A stretch of 33,696 nt of DNA from Mesorhizobium sp. (GTDB lineage: Bacteria > Pseudomonadota > Alphaproteobacteria > Rhizobiales > Rhizobiaceae): positions 1 to 33,696 of the forward strand of contig JAIPUZ010000087.1 of NCBI GenBank assembly GCA_022833215.1, read 5' to 3'. Under the pieces are notes generated by a model. The model was not told the origin of the DNA and searched no databases. It worked only from the letters and a program-made list of their open reading frames with translations. Every line of letters begins with the position of its first letter. Position 1 is the first letter of the stretch. This document shows positions 8,835 through 16,848 of the stretch, piece after piece. The position numbers and the translations under genes were made by a program.

Positions 8835-9841
8835 GACTGGGCTCCCTGATTGGCAATGGCTGATCGCAGGTCATACCAGGCAGCGACCTGATGACCGGCA
8901 GCGCCGCCGTCGACCTGACGCAAGGGTGGCACTTCGGTCCGACACCTGTCGGTGGCAAAGCTGTTGCGCGGTGCAAAGGGGTCCCCGGCCGGCGGATGCA
9001 CCATGTTGGGCGGTGAGCCGGGAATCTGGTAGAGCCGCTGACCGGGCGCGGTTATCTTGCCGGGCAAGGAACGCAGCAGGCCCCAGGTATAGGCACTGCG
9101 CGGGTCGCGGAAGATTGCGCTGACAGGGCCCCGCTCCATGATGCGGCCGCCATACATGACCTGGACGGTGTCGGCGAGGCCGGCAACCACGCCCATATCA
9201 TGAGTGATCCAGATCACCGTCGTGCCGATCTTGCGCTTGAGATCGCGAACGAGTTCCAGAATCTGGGCCTGTACGGTGACATCGAGCGCAGTCGTCGCCT
9301 CGTCGGCGATCAGGAGTTTCGGCTCGCAGGAAATGCCGATGGCGATCATGACCCGCTGGCGCATGCCGCCGGAAAATTCGTGCGGAAACTGATCGAGCCG
9401 CCGATCGGGATCGACGATGCCGACGAGATCCAGAAGTTCCACGGCACGCTTGCGAGCCGCGTTTTGCGAGAGCTTGAGGTGACGCCTGAGCGGCTCCATG
9501 ATCTGGCGCCCGACCGTCAGTACCGGATTGAGCGAGGTCATCGGATCCTGGAACACGAAGCCGATTTCCTTGCCACGGATATCACGCAACTGGCGCTCCG
9601 GCATGCCGATGAGATTGCGGCCGTTGAACAGCACTTCGCCGGAAACGATGCGGCCGGGTGGGCTCGGAATGAGCCCGACCATGGCCAGGGCATGCACGGA
9701 CTTGCCGGAGCCCGATTCTCCCACGATGCCGAGTGTCTCACCTGCTGCCAGCGAATAGCTCAGGTCGTTGACCGCGTGCAGCACGCCTGCACGGGTGTGA
9801 AACTCAACCGTAAGATGCTTGAGCTCGAGCAGCGCCGACAT
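8831..9841 (-). CDS. Peptide-type ABC transporter ATP-binding protein, DppD-like
   Basis: A 336-residue ATPase with Walker [11 protein letters not shown]-loop [12 protein letters not shown], signature [12 protein letters not shown], Walker B LLIADEAT and H-loop WITHDMG. The C-terminus carries the OppD/DppD oligopeptide-type extension ([20 protein letters not shown] ... [11 protein letters not shown]). The usual cluster of cysteines is reduced to C-R, so any iron-sulfur role is unlikely. The ATG at 9841 is preferred to an earlier in-frame start because GAGG lies 8 bases upstream and the upstream gene ends at 9846, leaving a 4-bp gap. Confidence 0.92.
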   Translation of the reverse strand: MSALLELKHLTVEFHTRAGVLHAVNDLSYSLAAGETLGIVGESGSGKSVHALAMVGLIPSPPGRIVSGEVLFNGRNLIGMPERQLRDIRGKEIGFVFQDPMTSLNPVLTVGRQIMEPLRRHLKLSQNAARKRAVELLDLVGIVDPDRRLDQFPHEFSGGMRQRVMIAIGISCEPKLLIADEATTALDVTVQAQILELVRDLKRKIGTTVIWITHDMGVVAGLADTVQVMYGGRIMERGPVSAIFRDPRSAYTWGLLRSLPGKITAPGQRLYQIPGSPPNMVHPPAGDPFAPRNSFATDRCRTEVPPLRQVDGGAAGHQVAAWYDLRSAIANQGAQS

Positions 9842-9845
9842 GGTG

Positions 9846-11021
9846 TTAAACCTCGATATAGCCACCCCGCGAGTTCGTCAGGAACTCGCAGCCGGTGTCG
9901 GTGATAAGGATGGTGTCGGAAATCTGGGTGGCGCAGACGCCCGGGACACGCAGATTGGGCTCCAGCGTGAACAACATGCCCGGTTCCATCACGAGGTCCG
10001 ATTTGGCATCAAGCGAGGAATGCTCGTGGGCTCCCAGGCCGATGCCGTGTCCGATACGGCCGGGAATGTTGAGCCCATATCCCGCTTTTTCCAGTTCCTG
10101 CCGTGTTGTCTCAAACAAGGCGGCGTAGGCGGTACCTGGTTTGAGCATGGGAGTCAGCGTTTCGCGGATGTCGAGAATGGTGTCGATGGCCCGCCGACTG
10201 GCCTCGGGGGGCGCCCCGAGAGCAACGGTCCGTTCGTTTTCAGCGTGGATTCCATTGGCATTTGACCAGACGAAGATGCTGCTGAGTTCTCCGCGTTGCG
10301 GCCGGCGTTGGGCAGGATTGTCGCAATTGACGAACATGCGCTCACCGGTCAGAACCCAGGTCCACAAACCGTTCTGGGCACCTCCTTCAAGCGAGCCGAA
10401 ATCGCACACTTCTACGTCGGCATAGGTATCGGCCCAGAAACGGTTCATCGCTGCCATCGACGCGATTGCCACGTCGCGCTCGCTGCCACCGTCAGCCAAG
10501 GCGGCAATGGCCGCATCCATGCCGTGGTCGGCTATGCGCGCGGCAATACGCGCATTGGCGATCTCATCTTCGTCCTTGATCAATCGGACGTGGTCGATGA
10601 AAGCGCTGACATCCCTGAAGGCGGCGCCAGGCAGCCTGGCCTTGATCTGGGCGAAGCGTTCGAGCGTCATGAAGCCCTCTTCGATACCGATCGTGCCCTC
10701 GCGCGCGCCGAGTTCACCGAGGATTTCCGTCAGTGCGTCGAGCCAGTGGGCGCCCATCGTCACCTTTGTCGACCATGCGCCATAAAGGCGGATATCGGAA
10801 ACGAAGGCGCTGGCGCGTCCATGGTCGTCGCGCAGGGCATGTACCAGCATCAGTGGCTCTCCCTCGGCCGGCACAATGGCAACGACCGGATGGGAGTAGA
10901 TGATGGGATTGAACCCGGTCAGATAGAAACTGTTTTCGGGCTTGAAGACCAGCGACACTGCTATCCCGCGCTGGGCCATTTCCGCTTGGACACGACGGAC
11001 GCGGTTGGGTAGGGAATTCAT
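9846..11021 (-). CDS. M24-family (creatinase/prolidase-like) protein with degenerate metal site
   Basis: A 391-residue protein with the creatinase N-terminal domain (~1-140, with YLTGFNPIIYSHPVVAIVP) and a pita-bread M24 domain (~155-385). Active M24 peptidases use two Asp, one His and two Glu to bind two metals. Here the first Asp site reads IFVWSNANG (~250-257), the second reads HAENERT instead of SDxTRT, and the last Glu site reads TQISDT instead of xRIEDT. His (GRIGHGIGLG, ~H325) and one Glu (FTLEPN, ~E354) remain. Loss of most ligands resembles creatinase, a metal-free C-N hydrolase of this fold, so a non-peptidase amide or C-N hydrolase is plausible. The ATG at 11021 has GAGGA and overlaps the DppC-like stop by ATGA. 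Confidence 0.83.
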   Translation of the reverse strand: MNSLPNRVRRVQAEMAQRGIAVSLVFKPENSFYLTGFNPIIYSHPVVAIVPAEGEPLMLVHALRDDHGRASAFVSDIRLYGAWSTKVTMGAHWLDALTEILGELGAREGTIGIEEGFMTLERFAQIKARLPGAAFRDVSAFIDHVRLIKDEDEIANARIAARIADHGMDAAIAALADGGSERDVAIASMAAMNRFWADTYADVEVCDFGSLEGGAQNGLWTWVLTGERMFVNCDNPAQRRPQRGELSSIFVWSNANGIHAENERTVALGAPPEASRRAIDTILDIRETLTPMLKPGTAYAALFETTRQELEKAGYGLNIPGRIGHGIGLGAHEHSSLDAKSDLVMEPGMLFTLEPNLRVPGVCATQISDTILITDTGCEFLTNSRGGYIEV

Positions 11022-11884
11022 CGGGAAGTCCTCATCTTGGGGTCGAAATGGTCCCGCAGCCAATCACCGAGCAGGTTGACGGAGAGGACGGTCAGGAGAA
11101 TGGCAAGGCCGGGGAAGGTCACGATCCACCAGGCCGTCGAGATATAGACGCGGCCGTCGGCCAGCATGCGGCCCCAGCTGGGATTGGGTGGCTGGACGCC
11201 AAGCCCGAGGAAAGAGAGGGCCGCGTCCATGATGATGATGCGTGCCAGTTCGAGCGTGGCGACCACCAGCGCAGGCGTCAGTACGTTTGGCAGGATATGG
11301 CGCAGCATGATGCGCCAGGTGGATGCGCCGATGGCATAAGCGGACTGAACGAATTCGCGCTCACGCAGTGCAAACACCTGGCCGCGAATGATACGCGCAT
11401 AGCGGATCCAACTCGTCAGGGCGAGTACGATGACCAGGTTGACGAAAGAGGGGCCGAGCGCCGCCACCACCAGCAGGGCCAGCAGCATCAGCGGCAGGGC
11501 AAGCTGTATATCGACCAGGCGCATGAGGATGCGGTCGACGATGCCGCCATAAAATCCGGCGATTATGCCCAGCAGGGTGCCAACGATGCCGCCCAGAACC
11601 ACTGCGGTCGTTGCCAGCAAAAGGGTCAGGCGGCTGCCGTTGACGATGCGCGACAGTATATCCCGCCCCACTTCATCGGTACCGAGAGGATGTGCACCAG
11701 GGCTGAACGGACCGGTCCATGTAGGAGGTGAGAGCCGCGCCATCAGATCACCACGAATGGGGCTCACCAGACCGGCCATCGGAGCAAAGATCGCGATAGC
11801 GATGAACAGCGAAAGCAATACAAAACCCGCCAGGCCCGATGGCGATTTGAGCAAAGCCGAAAAGAACGCTTTCATGGGGTTCAC
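11018..11884 (-). CDS. Peptide-type ABC transporter permease, DppC-like
   Basis: A 288-residue inner-membrane permease with about six predicted helices. It shows the DppC N-terminal pattern (HPLGTDEVGRDILSRI) and the cytoplasmic EAA loop (EFVQSAYAIGASTWRIMLRHILPN) that docks on the ATPases. The start is GTG at 11884, overlapping the DppB-like stop as GTGA; an ATG three codons later is an alternative. It pairs with the DppB-like gene to form the channel of the importer. Confidence 0.92.
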   Translation of the reverse strand: MNPMKAFFSALLKSPSGLAGFVLLSLFIAIAIFAPMAGLVSPIRGDLMARLSPPTWTGPFSPGAHPLGTDEVGRDILSRIVNGSRLTLLLATTAVVLGGIVGTLLGIIAGFYGGIVDRILMRLVDIQLALPLMLLALLVVAALGPSFVNLVIVLALTSWIRYARIIRGQVFALREREFVQSAYAIGASTWRIMLRHILPNVLTPALVVATLELARIIIMDAALSFLGLGVQPPNPSWGRMLADGRVYISTAWWIVTFPGLAILLTVLSVNLLGDWLRDHFDPKMRTSR

Positions 11885-12801
11885 CGTCCCTGCCGGATAC
11901 GTGGATCGAGAAAGCCGTAGAGCAGGTCGATCGCCAGATTGATGAAGACGAAGATGACGGCGACAACGGCCACGCCGGCCTGAATCACCGGAAAATCCTG
12001 GTTCTGGATTGCCTGAACGATCAAACGGCCTACACCTGGCCAGCCGAACACGGTCTCGGTCACCACCGAGCCGCCGAGAAGCTCACCGGCGATGATACCT
12101 ATCATGGTGACGACAGGGATGAGGGCGTTTCGCGCCACATGCCAGGTGAAAATCGTTTGCGGCAGCAGGCCCTTTGCGCGAGCCGTCCGGACATAGTCTT
12201 CACCCAGAATATCGAGAAGCGAAGATCTCAGCAGCCGCGCGATGGAGGCGGAAACGAAAACCGCGAGAGTCAGGGCCGGCAGGACCAGATGGGCCAGGCT
12301 GCCCGACCCGGATGACGGCAACCAGCCCAGTTGCACCGAAAAGAAAAGGATCAGCATCAGGCCGAGCCAGAATACGGGGGTCGCCTGGCCCAACAGGGCT
12401 GCAATCATGACGATGAATTCCGCCAGTTTGCCGCGCTTGAGCGCGGCAATGGTGCCGGCAATGGCGCCGAACAGAACGCCGAGCGCCAGGGCCGTGAAGG
12501 CCAGCGAGGCCGTCGCCGGCATGCGTTCCAGGACCACGTCCAAGGCGGGGCGCATATGCTGGAAGGAAACCCCGAAGTCACCGCGCAGCATGGCGCCCAT
12601 ACTGGAGAAATATTGCTGCAGCAGGGGCTGATCGAGCCCGAGCGCTGAGCGCAAGGCTGCGAGTTCGGCATCGCTGGCGCCTGTCGGCAAGAGCAATGCC
12701 GTGGGGTCGCCCAAAACGCGCGACACAAAAAAGACGATGGTGATGACACCCCATACGGCGATGGCAGCTTCGGTCAGCTTGCCAAGCATGAAACGGATCA
12801 T
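11881..12801 (-). CDS. Peptide-type ABC transporter permease, DppB-like
   Basis: A 306-residue permease of the DppB/OppB type. It starts with the single N-terminal helix (AIAVWGVITIVFFVSRVLGDP), has a periplasmic loop containing DQPLLQQY and GDFGVSF, and ends with the GWPGVGRLIVQAIQNQDFPV motif and DPRIRQGR tail common to this family. The EAA loop is EDYVRTARAKGL. The start overlaps the hydrolase stop by ATGA (12798-12801). Confidence 0.92.
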   Translation of the reverse strand: MIRFMLGKLTEAAIAVWGVITIVFFVSRVLGDPTALLLPTGASDAELAALRSALGLDQPLLQQYFSSMGAMLRGDFGVSFQHMRPALDVVLERMPATASLAFTALALGVLFGAIAGTIAALKRGKLAEFIVMIAALLGQATPVFWLGLMLILFFSVQLGWLPSSGSGSLAHLVLPALTLAVFVSASIARLLRSSLLDILGEDYVRTARAKGLLPQTIFTWHVARNALIPVVTMIGIIAGELLGGSVVTETVFGWPGVGRLIVQAIQNQDFPVIQAGVAVVAVIFVFINLAIDLLYGFLDPRIRQGR

Positions 12802-13640
12802 GCCTGTCTCCTGGCAATGAAATCACGGATGGCCGGAAGCACAATTTCCGGCTTTTCTGCATGTACGGGGTGATTGGCGCCCGGCACTTCGAGATATTCA
12901 GCGCCCGGCACGGCGTCTGCGATGATGCGCGACTGCGAGGGCGGACAGATCCAGTCCTCCCCACCGCATATCACGAAGGTCGGCACGGAAATGCTCGAAA
13001 GCTTGTCGAGCAGGTCGTAGCTCTTGTCCTTGAACAGAGCGTTGTGGGTCTCGGCATGCAACTGCAGCGTGCGGGTCTTTTCCATCGCCGCATCGGGATC
13101 GAATTTCTCGAAATAGAGCGGCTGCAGGGCCAGCCAGATCAGGCGCAGTTCGGTATCGTCCACCACCTGATCGGAAAACAGCTTATGCACCATGCCGATC
13201 GAGGCCGAGGTCGCCTTATGCAGGCGGGCGTTGAAATTTTCAATCGCCTCGGCTTCGTGATGGTGACTGGCGGCCGTGCCGCGCAGGATCAGGTGCGAGA
13301 GCTTGTCTCCATATTTGACCGCATAGGTCAGCGCGATCATCCCGCCGAACGAACCACCAGCCAGAATTAACTTCCTGTCGCCCAGAAAATGCTGCCGGAA
13401 GGCTTCAAGATCATCGGCAAACTGATCGAACGTATAGGGCGGGGTCAGCGAACTCGCGCCGCAGCCTCTCTGATCGTAGGCGATAAGACGAAACTGATCG
13501 CTCAGCGGCTTGAAAACCGAGAAGTCCGAGCGATGATCTCCGATGCCCCGACCACCATGCAGCACGATAATGGTGTCTTCATTCTGCTCTCCCGCGATGT
13601 CATAGACGAAATCCGCGCCGTTGAGAGTGATTGTGTTCAT
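12798..13640 (-). CDS. Alpha/beta hydrolase, proline iminopeptidase-like
   Basis: A 280-residue cytoplasmic alpha/beta hydrolase. Visible catalytic parts: oxyanion-loop HGGRG (~28-32), nucleophile elbow GGSFGG (~S97), acid in CGGEDWICP (~D229) and histidine in GANHPVHAE (~H257). The strand YDQRGCGAS and the HGG motif are typical of proline iminopeptidases (S33) and related amidases. The ATG at 13640 has GGAGAA 5 bases upstream; an upstream frame extension lacks a ribosome site. Placed directly before the DppB-like gene, it likely acts on the imported substrate or a product. Confidence 0.87.
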   Translation of the reverse strand: MNTITLNGADFVYDIAGEQNEDTIIVLHGGRGIGDHRSDFSVFKPLSDQFRLIAYDQRGCGASSLTPPYTFDQFADDLEAFRQHFLGDRKLILAGGSFGGMIALTYAVKYGDKLSHLILRGTAASHHHEAEAIENFNARLHKATSASIGMVHKLFSDQVVDDTELRLIWLALQPLYFEKFDPDAAMEKTRTLQLHAETHNALFKDKSYDLLDKLSSISVPTFVICGGEDWICPPSQSRIIADAVPGAEYLEVPGANHPVHAEKPEIVLPAIRDFIARRQA

Positions 13641-13677
13641 GGATGTTCTCCGGTAGTTGGGCACGGGATCATCACGA

Positions 13678-14793
13678 TTATCCCGCAGCGGGTCGACGCA
13701 TCGCCGACACGTGTTCGCTGGAAGGGACCACGCGAACCGGGCCGGACGAAGCCGCCGCAGTTCCCGGTAACAGCGATGAGTTCCTCACAAAATCCCGCAT
13801 ACTCAAAATAGTGTTGCGGTTAAACCCCGCGCGAATTGTGCAGCTAGGCGCCAGGATCAGGTCGCCGATTGTTCCCATGGCCTGCAAGGAAGAGGCAATC
13901 TGTTCGCCGATCGCGGCGACGTCATTACTGGTTATAGACCGCCTGTCGATGCCGCCGACAACACATTTTCCAAAGGTCCGCGCCCCGGCCTCGACGCTGG
14001 GCAGCGTCTCCCAACTGTGCCAGTTGATTGCGTGGACAGGATAGTCCTGCAGTTCGCGGAAGCGGATACTCTCACCATGCAAATGGAGCACGTTGAACTG
14101 ACCCGAGGTGGCAGCGGCCAGCACTTCTATGTCGTAGGGGGCGACGAATTCGCTGAAACCGTCAAAGTCCAGCAATTGCCTGCCGGTATCCTGATGCGCA
14201 AAGAAAACCCCATTGGCTCCCGCTTCGAGCACGGCGCGCACATAGTCACGCGAAAGACTGGTCAGGGTCCGCAGCGCCGCATGCACCGCAGCGCCGCCGC
14301 CGGACTTGATGTGATCATAGACTGCGCCGTTGCTCAGCTTTGCCGCAATGGTCATCGGGCTGAATACGGTGCAGACGAGCGGCACGTCCGGAACGGCGGC
14401 ACGGACCTGGCGGAGCGAGCTCAACTCGCGTCCAAAGGCTCCTTTGCTGATGTCAGGCACGGGAAGCCCGGCCCAATCCCCGACATGACGATAAGGTGTG
14501 TGCACAACGCGCGCGACCCCGCCCCGCCCAACCTCGGAAAAGTCAAGATCGACGCCGAAGTCCTCGATGGCGTACATGCCATTGGGTGAGGTCTTGACGA
14601 GATCCAGGTCGAATTCGCGCTGGAGATTAACCGTCGCCTCGGCCAGCCGCCCGGCGTCGAGGTCCTCTTCCGGAAAGTGGGTCCAGAACGAGAATAGCGG
14701 CCGATGGGCACGAGCGCCGAAGACGCGCTGGATGGATTGGCTATACAACAAGTGGCGTTCCTCATACTGTCGCAAAGACAGATTAGGCGTCAA
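13678..14793 (-). CDS. Uroporphyrinogen decarboxylase/MtaA-like protein, possible zinc-dependent methyltransferase relative
   Basis: A 371-residue TIM-barrel protein of the UroD superfamily. It aligns best in my reading with MtaA/MtbA-type methylcobamide:coenzyme M methyltransferases rather than HemE: VLHLHGES (~235-242) matches the MtaA VLHICGN motif, and LILAPSCTI (~312-320) matches ILAPGCGI. These positions hold the zinc ligands His, Cys and Cys in MtaA; here they are H237, H239 and C318, so a metal site is likely. It is the first gene of the peptide-transporter operon. The frame opens with TTG at 14793 directly after an in-frame TGA; a second TTG at 14751 has a better GAGGAA site, so the exact start is uncertain. 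The substrate is unknown. Confidence 0.72.
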   Translation of the reverse strand: MTPNLSLRQYEERHLLYSQSIQRVFGARAHRPLFSFWTHFPEEDLDAGRLAEATVNLQREFDLDLVKTSPNGMYAIEDFGVDLDFSEVGRGGVARVVHTPYRHVGDWAGLPVPDISKGAFGRELSSLRQVRAAVPDVPLVCTVFSPMTIAAKLSNGAVYDHIKSGGGAAVHAALRTLTSLSRDYVRAVLEAGANGVFFAHQDTGRQLLDFDGFSEFVAPYDIEVLAAATSGQFNVLHLHGESIRFRELQDYPVHAINWHSWETLPSVEAGARTFGKCVVGGIDRRSITSNDVAAIGEQIASSLQAMGTIGDLILAPSCTIRAGFNRNTILSMRDFVRNSSLLPGTAAASSGPVRVVPSSEHVSAMRRPAAG

Positions 14794-14829
14794 TCAGTCA
14801 TCGTCATAATATTATGTCTGGATACATAC

Positions 14830-14846
14830 CATCGCAGATGGCGATA
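14830..14846. promoter_or_regulatory. LysR-type operator before the MtaA-like/peptide-transporter operon
   Basis: On the - strand this reads TATCGC-CATCT-GCGATG, an inverted repeat with a T-N11-A core (TCGC-N5-GCGA). It closely matches the box before lysR (TATCGT-ACATC-ACGATA): the half-sites TATCG and CGAT are identical and the spacing is equal. It lies 37-53 bp upstream of the TTG start of the operon, with a -10-like CATAAT between, as expected for an activator site. Confidence 0.65.
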
Positions 14847-14913
14847 GCTAAGAATCCATCGTCCGGCTGAAAATTATTCGCGACACCACCTGATCACCTG
14901 CGCCGGGGCACTG

Positions 14914-15045
14914 TGCGGCCAACATGCGCAGGCTCAGTGGAAAGCGAAAATAGAGCCGAACGGCGTGGGCGATTACTGCAGCGGGAAATCGGTGGCGACG
15001 ATAGAGCGGATCACGAGAAGGTTTGGTCATACCCAATCTTCGCAC
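14914..15045 (-). pseudogene. IS6-family transposase, N-terminal remnant
   Basis: The - frame from 15030 reads MTKPSRDPLYRRHRFPAAVI, then AHAVRLYFRFPLSLRM and LAA. This is the N-terminal signature of IS6-family transposases of rhizobia (DPLYRRHRFPxEVIxHAVWLYFRFPLSLR). Similarity stops after about 44 codons with a small in-frame loss (the usual VEEM after RM), and no catalytic DDE region remains. It is a scar just upstream of the peptide-transporter operon promoter. Confidence 0.75.
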
Positions 15046-15231
15046 CGCCTGGTCGACCAGCGGTCAGGGCGCGTCGCGCCTGCCGGTGCGGGGTCACATT
15101 ATAGCTATCGGTGTGCTCCGGCTACGGAAAGGCGGGTTGCATGAAGCTCACCATGAGCCTTCTGCTTCCCATGCCGCACGTCATGTCTCTTTCTTAAAAC
15201 GTGTTGAGCGGGCGCAGCCATGTCCATCCTG

Positions 15232-16434
15232 TCACGGGACTCCCTGCGCGGTAACACGTGGCCGCATTGCTTGCTCATAACGCGCCGGATCAAGCCGGCT
15301 ACAGATGCCCATGGCGACCGCCACCAACAGGAGATGCATGACCCAGCCGCCGCCGAAGCCTTGCCAATGACCGAGAACGGCCATCCCCAGCGGCGCGCAG
15401 CCGGCGATCAGAAATCCGCCGCCCTGCATCATAGTGGCCAGCGAACCCGCTTCTTCCGGCTCGCGGAGATGATCCAGCGCGATAACCAGCGTAAGCGAAA
15501 AACTCCCGCCGAGCCCCGCACCGCAGATCCCGACCCAAAGGAAAGGGGCCAATTCCGGTCGGAAGGCAAGTCCCGCGAATCCGACTGCCTGCATGATGAG
15601 GGCGAGCAGCAACCACGGACGCCGATCGATCCTTCGGCGAGCCAGCGCAGGAAGGCCAAGCGCGCAGAATACTTGGCACACGGCCATCACCGCGACGAGG
15701 GCCGCACTGTCGGCGCCGCTCCAGCCAAGCGCCTGATACGAAGCGGCGAGCCAGGCTATCACGGAGGCATAGCCGCCATTCGTGAGGCCGAAAATGAGCA
15801 TCAGCGTCCATGTCCGCGAGCAGGAGAGCAGGCGCCGCGCCGGCCAGCTGCCGGATGGCGGCGTTCCGGCGGCTAAAGGAACGATGGCGGCCAGCACCAG
15901 CGCCGGCAGAACCGGCACGGCGAACCAAGCCAACGACTGCTGCCAGTTGAAGCCCATTGCGGTAAGAACGGGCGTCAGATAAGCGCCAATGGCGCCTCCG
16001 ACCATCAGCACGGCCGAGTACAGGCCGGAAATCACGGCAACATTGCTCGGAAACGTGGCCTTGATGATGCCGGGAACGAGGCTCTGGATGAAGGCTACCG
16101 CCACTCCGCAAAGCCCGGCCGTGACAATGAACACCACGGAATCCCCTGCCCATTGGCGCAGGATCAGGCCCAGGAAAAGCAGGACCAGGGCGGCGATCAG
16201 ACCATTGCGAGTTCCCGTGCAGGAATGCAGGCGCGGCGTCAGAAACGCGCCGCCTCCCATCAGTATCATCGGCAGCAACGTTAGCAGGGAAATAGCCCCG
16301 TTACCCATTCCCGTGTCGGCCTGGATGTCAGGCAATACGGCTCCGGGAGCGGCGAGGAAGGGCCGCAGGTTGACACTCGCAAGAACGACGAGCGCCAGAA
16401 CCGAAACCGTTCCCGTGCGTGCTCTGTCCATCAT
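15232..16434 (-). CDS. MFS transporter, CynX/NimT family
   Basis: A 400-residue inner-membrane carrier with about 12 hydrophobic segments. The N-terminal SVNLRPFLAAPGAVLPDIQ and the TLLPMILMGGGAFLTPRL stretch are typical of the CynX/NimT branch (cyanate/2-nitroimidazole transporter family). Many members export or import small anions or drugs; the substrate cannot be inferred. The start is one of two consecutive ATGs at 16434/16431 with only a weak upstream site (CCGGAATG). It stands alone between an IS6 remnant and a coding remnant, so it may be monocistronic. Confidence 0.83.
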   Translation of the reverse strand: MMDRARTGTVSVLALVVLASVNLRPFLAAPGAVLPDIQADTGMGNGAISLLTLLPMILMGGGAFLTPRLHSCTGTRNGLIAALVLLFLGLILRQWAGDSVVFIVTAGLCGVAVAFIQSLVPGIIKATFPSNVAVISGLYSAVLMVGGAIGAYLTPVLTAMGFNWQQSLAWFAVPVLPALVLAAIVPLAAGTPPSGSWPARRLLSCSRTWTLMLIFGLTNGGYASVIAWLAASYQALGWSGADSAALVAVMAVCQVFCALGLPALARRRIDRRPWLLLALIMQAVGFAGLAFRPELAPFLWVGICGAGLGGSFSLTLVIALDHLREPEEAGSLATMMQGGGFLIAGCAPLGMAVLGHWQGFGGGWVMHLLLVAVAMGICSRLDPARYEQAMRPRVTAQGVP

Positions 16435-16483
16435 TCCGGAACCGGGCCGGCAGGAGCCTGTGCGAATGCGCCGTTCCGGCGCG

Positions 16484-16732
16484 TCAGAGCCATGGCAGGA
16501 TCAGCATCCGCACAGGCTGCGATAGCGCCCAGGCGCCGCGGTGCCATGCGCCCTTGGCGTACTCCATTGCCCGGGCTCGCAGTTGCGCCATATCGGTTCC
16601 GGTAAACTCTCCTTTGGAGACCGCCGCCTTGCCCGGTACATGGTGGCCATCGTGAGGATATGGCCCGCTGTAAGTATCCGGGGGCGTGGTTTTGCATACC
16701 CCGCGTGGCTCGGTGGATGAACCGAACAGCTT
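16484..16732 (-). pseudogene. Unidentified coding remnant (about 82 codons)
   Basis: Between the MFS gene and the PotA-like gene one - frame is open for 82 codons, from just after a TGA (16733-16735) to TGA 16484-16486, with protein-like composition: GSSTEPRGVCKTTPPD, then TYSGPYPHDGHHVPGKAAV, SKGEFTGTDMAQLRARAMEY and WALSQPVRMLILPWL. It has no ATG, GTG or TTG near its 5' end; the first ATG gives only ~35 residues. Both competing frames are rich in Arg and look non-coding. I do not recognise the family. It is most simply the 3' end of a gene whose 5' part has been lost, but a small gene with an unusual start cannot be excluded. Confidence 0.4.
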
Positions 16733-16821
16733 TCATGTCTACAAATATGCCGTTGACCGCATTGTCGCAGCCGAGCCCGACCGCAATGCCTGTTGCTCAC
16801 ATCGTCTTCACGTTCGGGACT

Positions 16822-16838
16822 GCGTTCGTTCCGAACGC
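16822..16838. terminator. Stem-loop after the PotA-like gene (weak terminator candidate)
   Basis: GCGTTCG-TTC-CGAACGC is a perfect 7-bp stem with a 3-nt loop, 11 bp after the stop of the last gene of the PotABCD-like operon. No T-run follows on the - strand, so intrinsic termination would be weak; it may mark the 3' end by protecting the transcript. Confidence 0.4.
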
Positions 16839-16848
16839 GAAAATCCCT

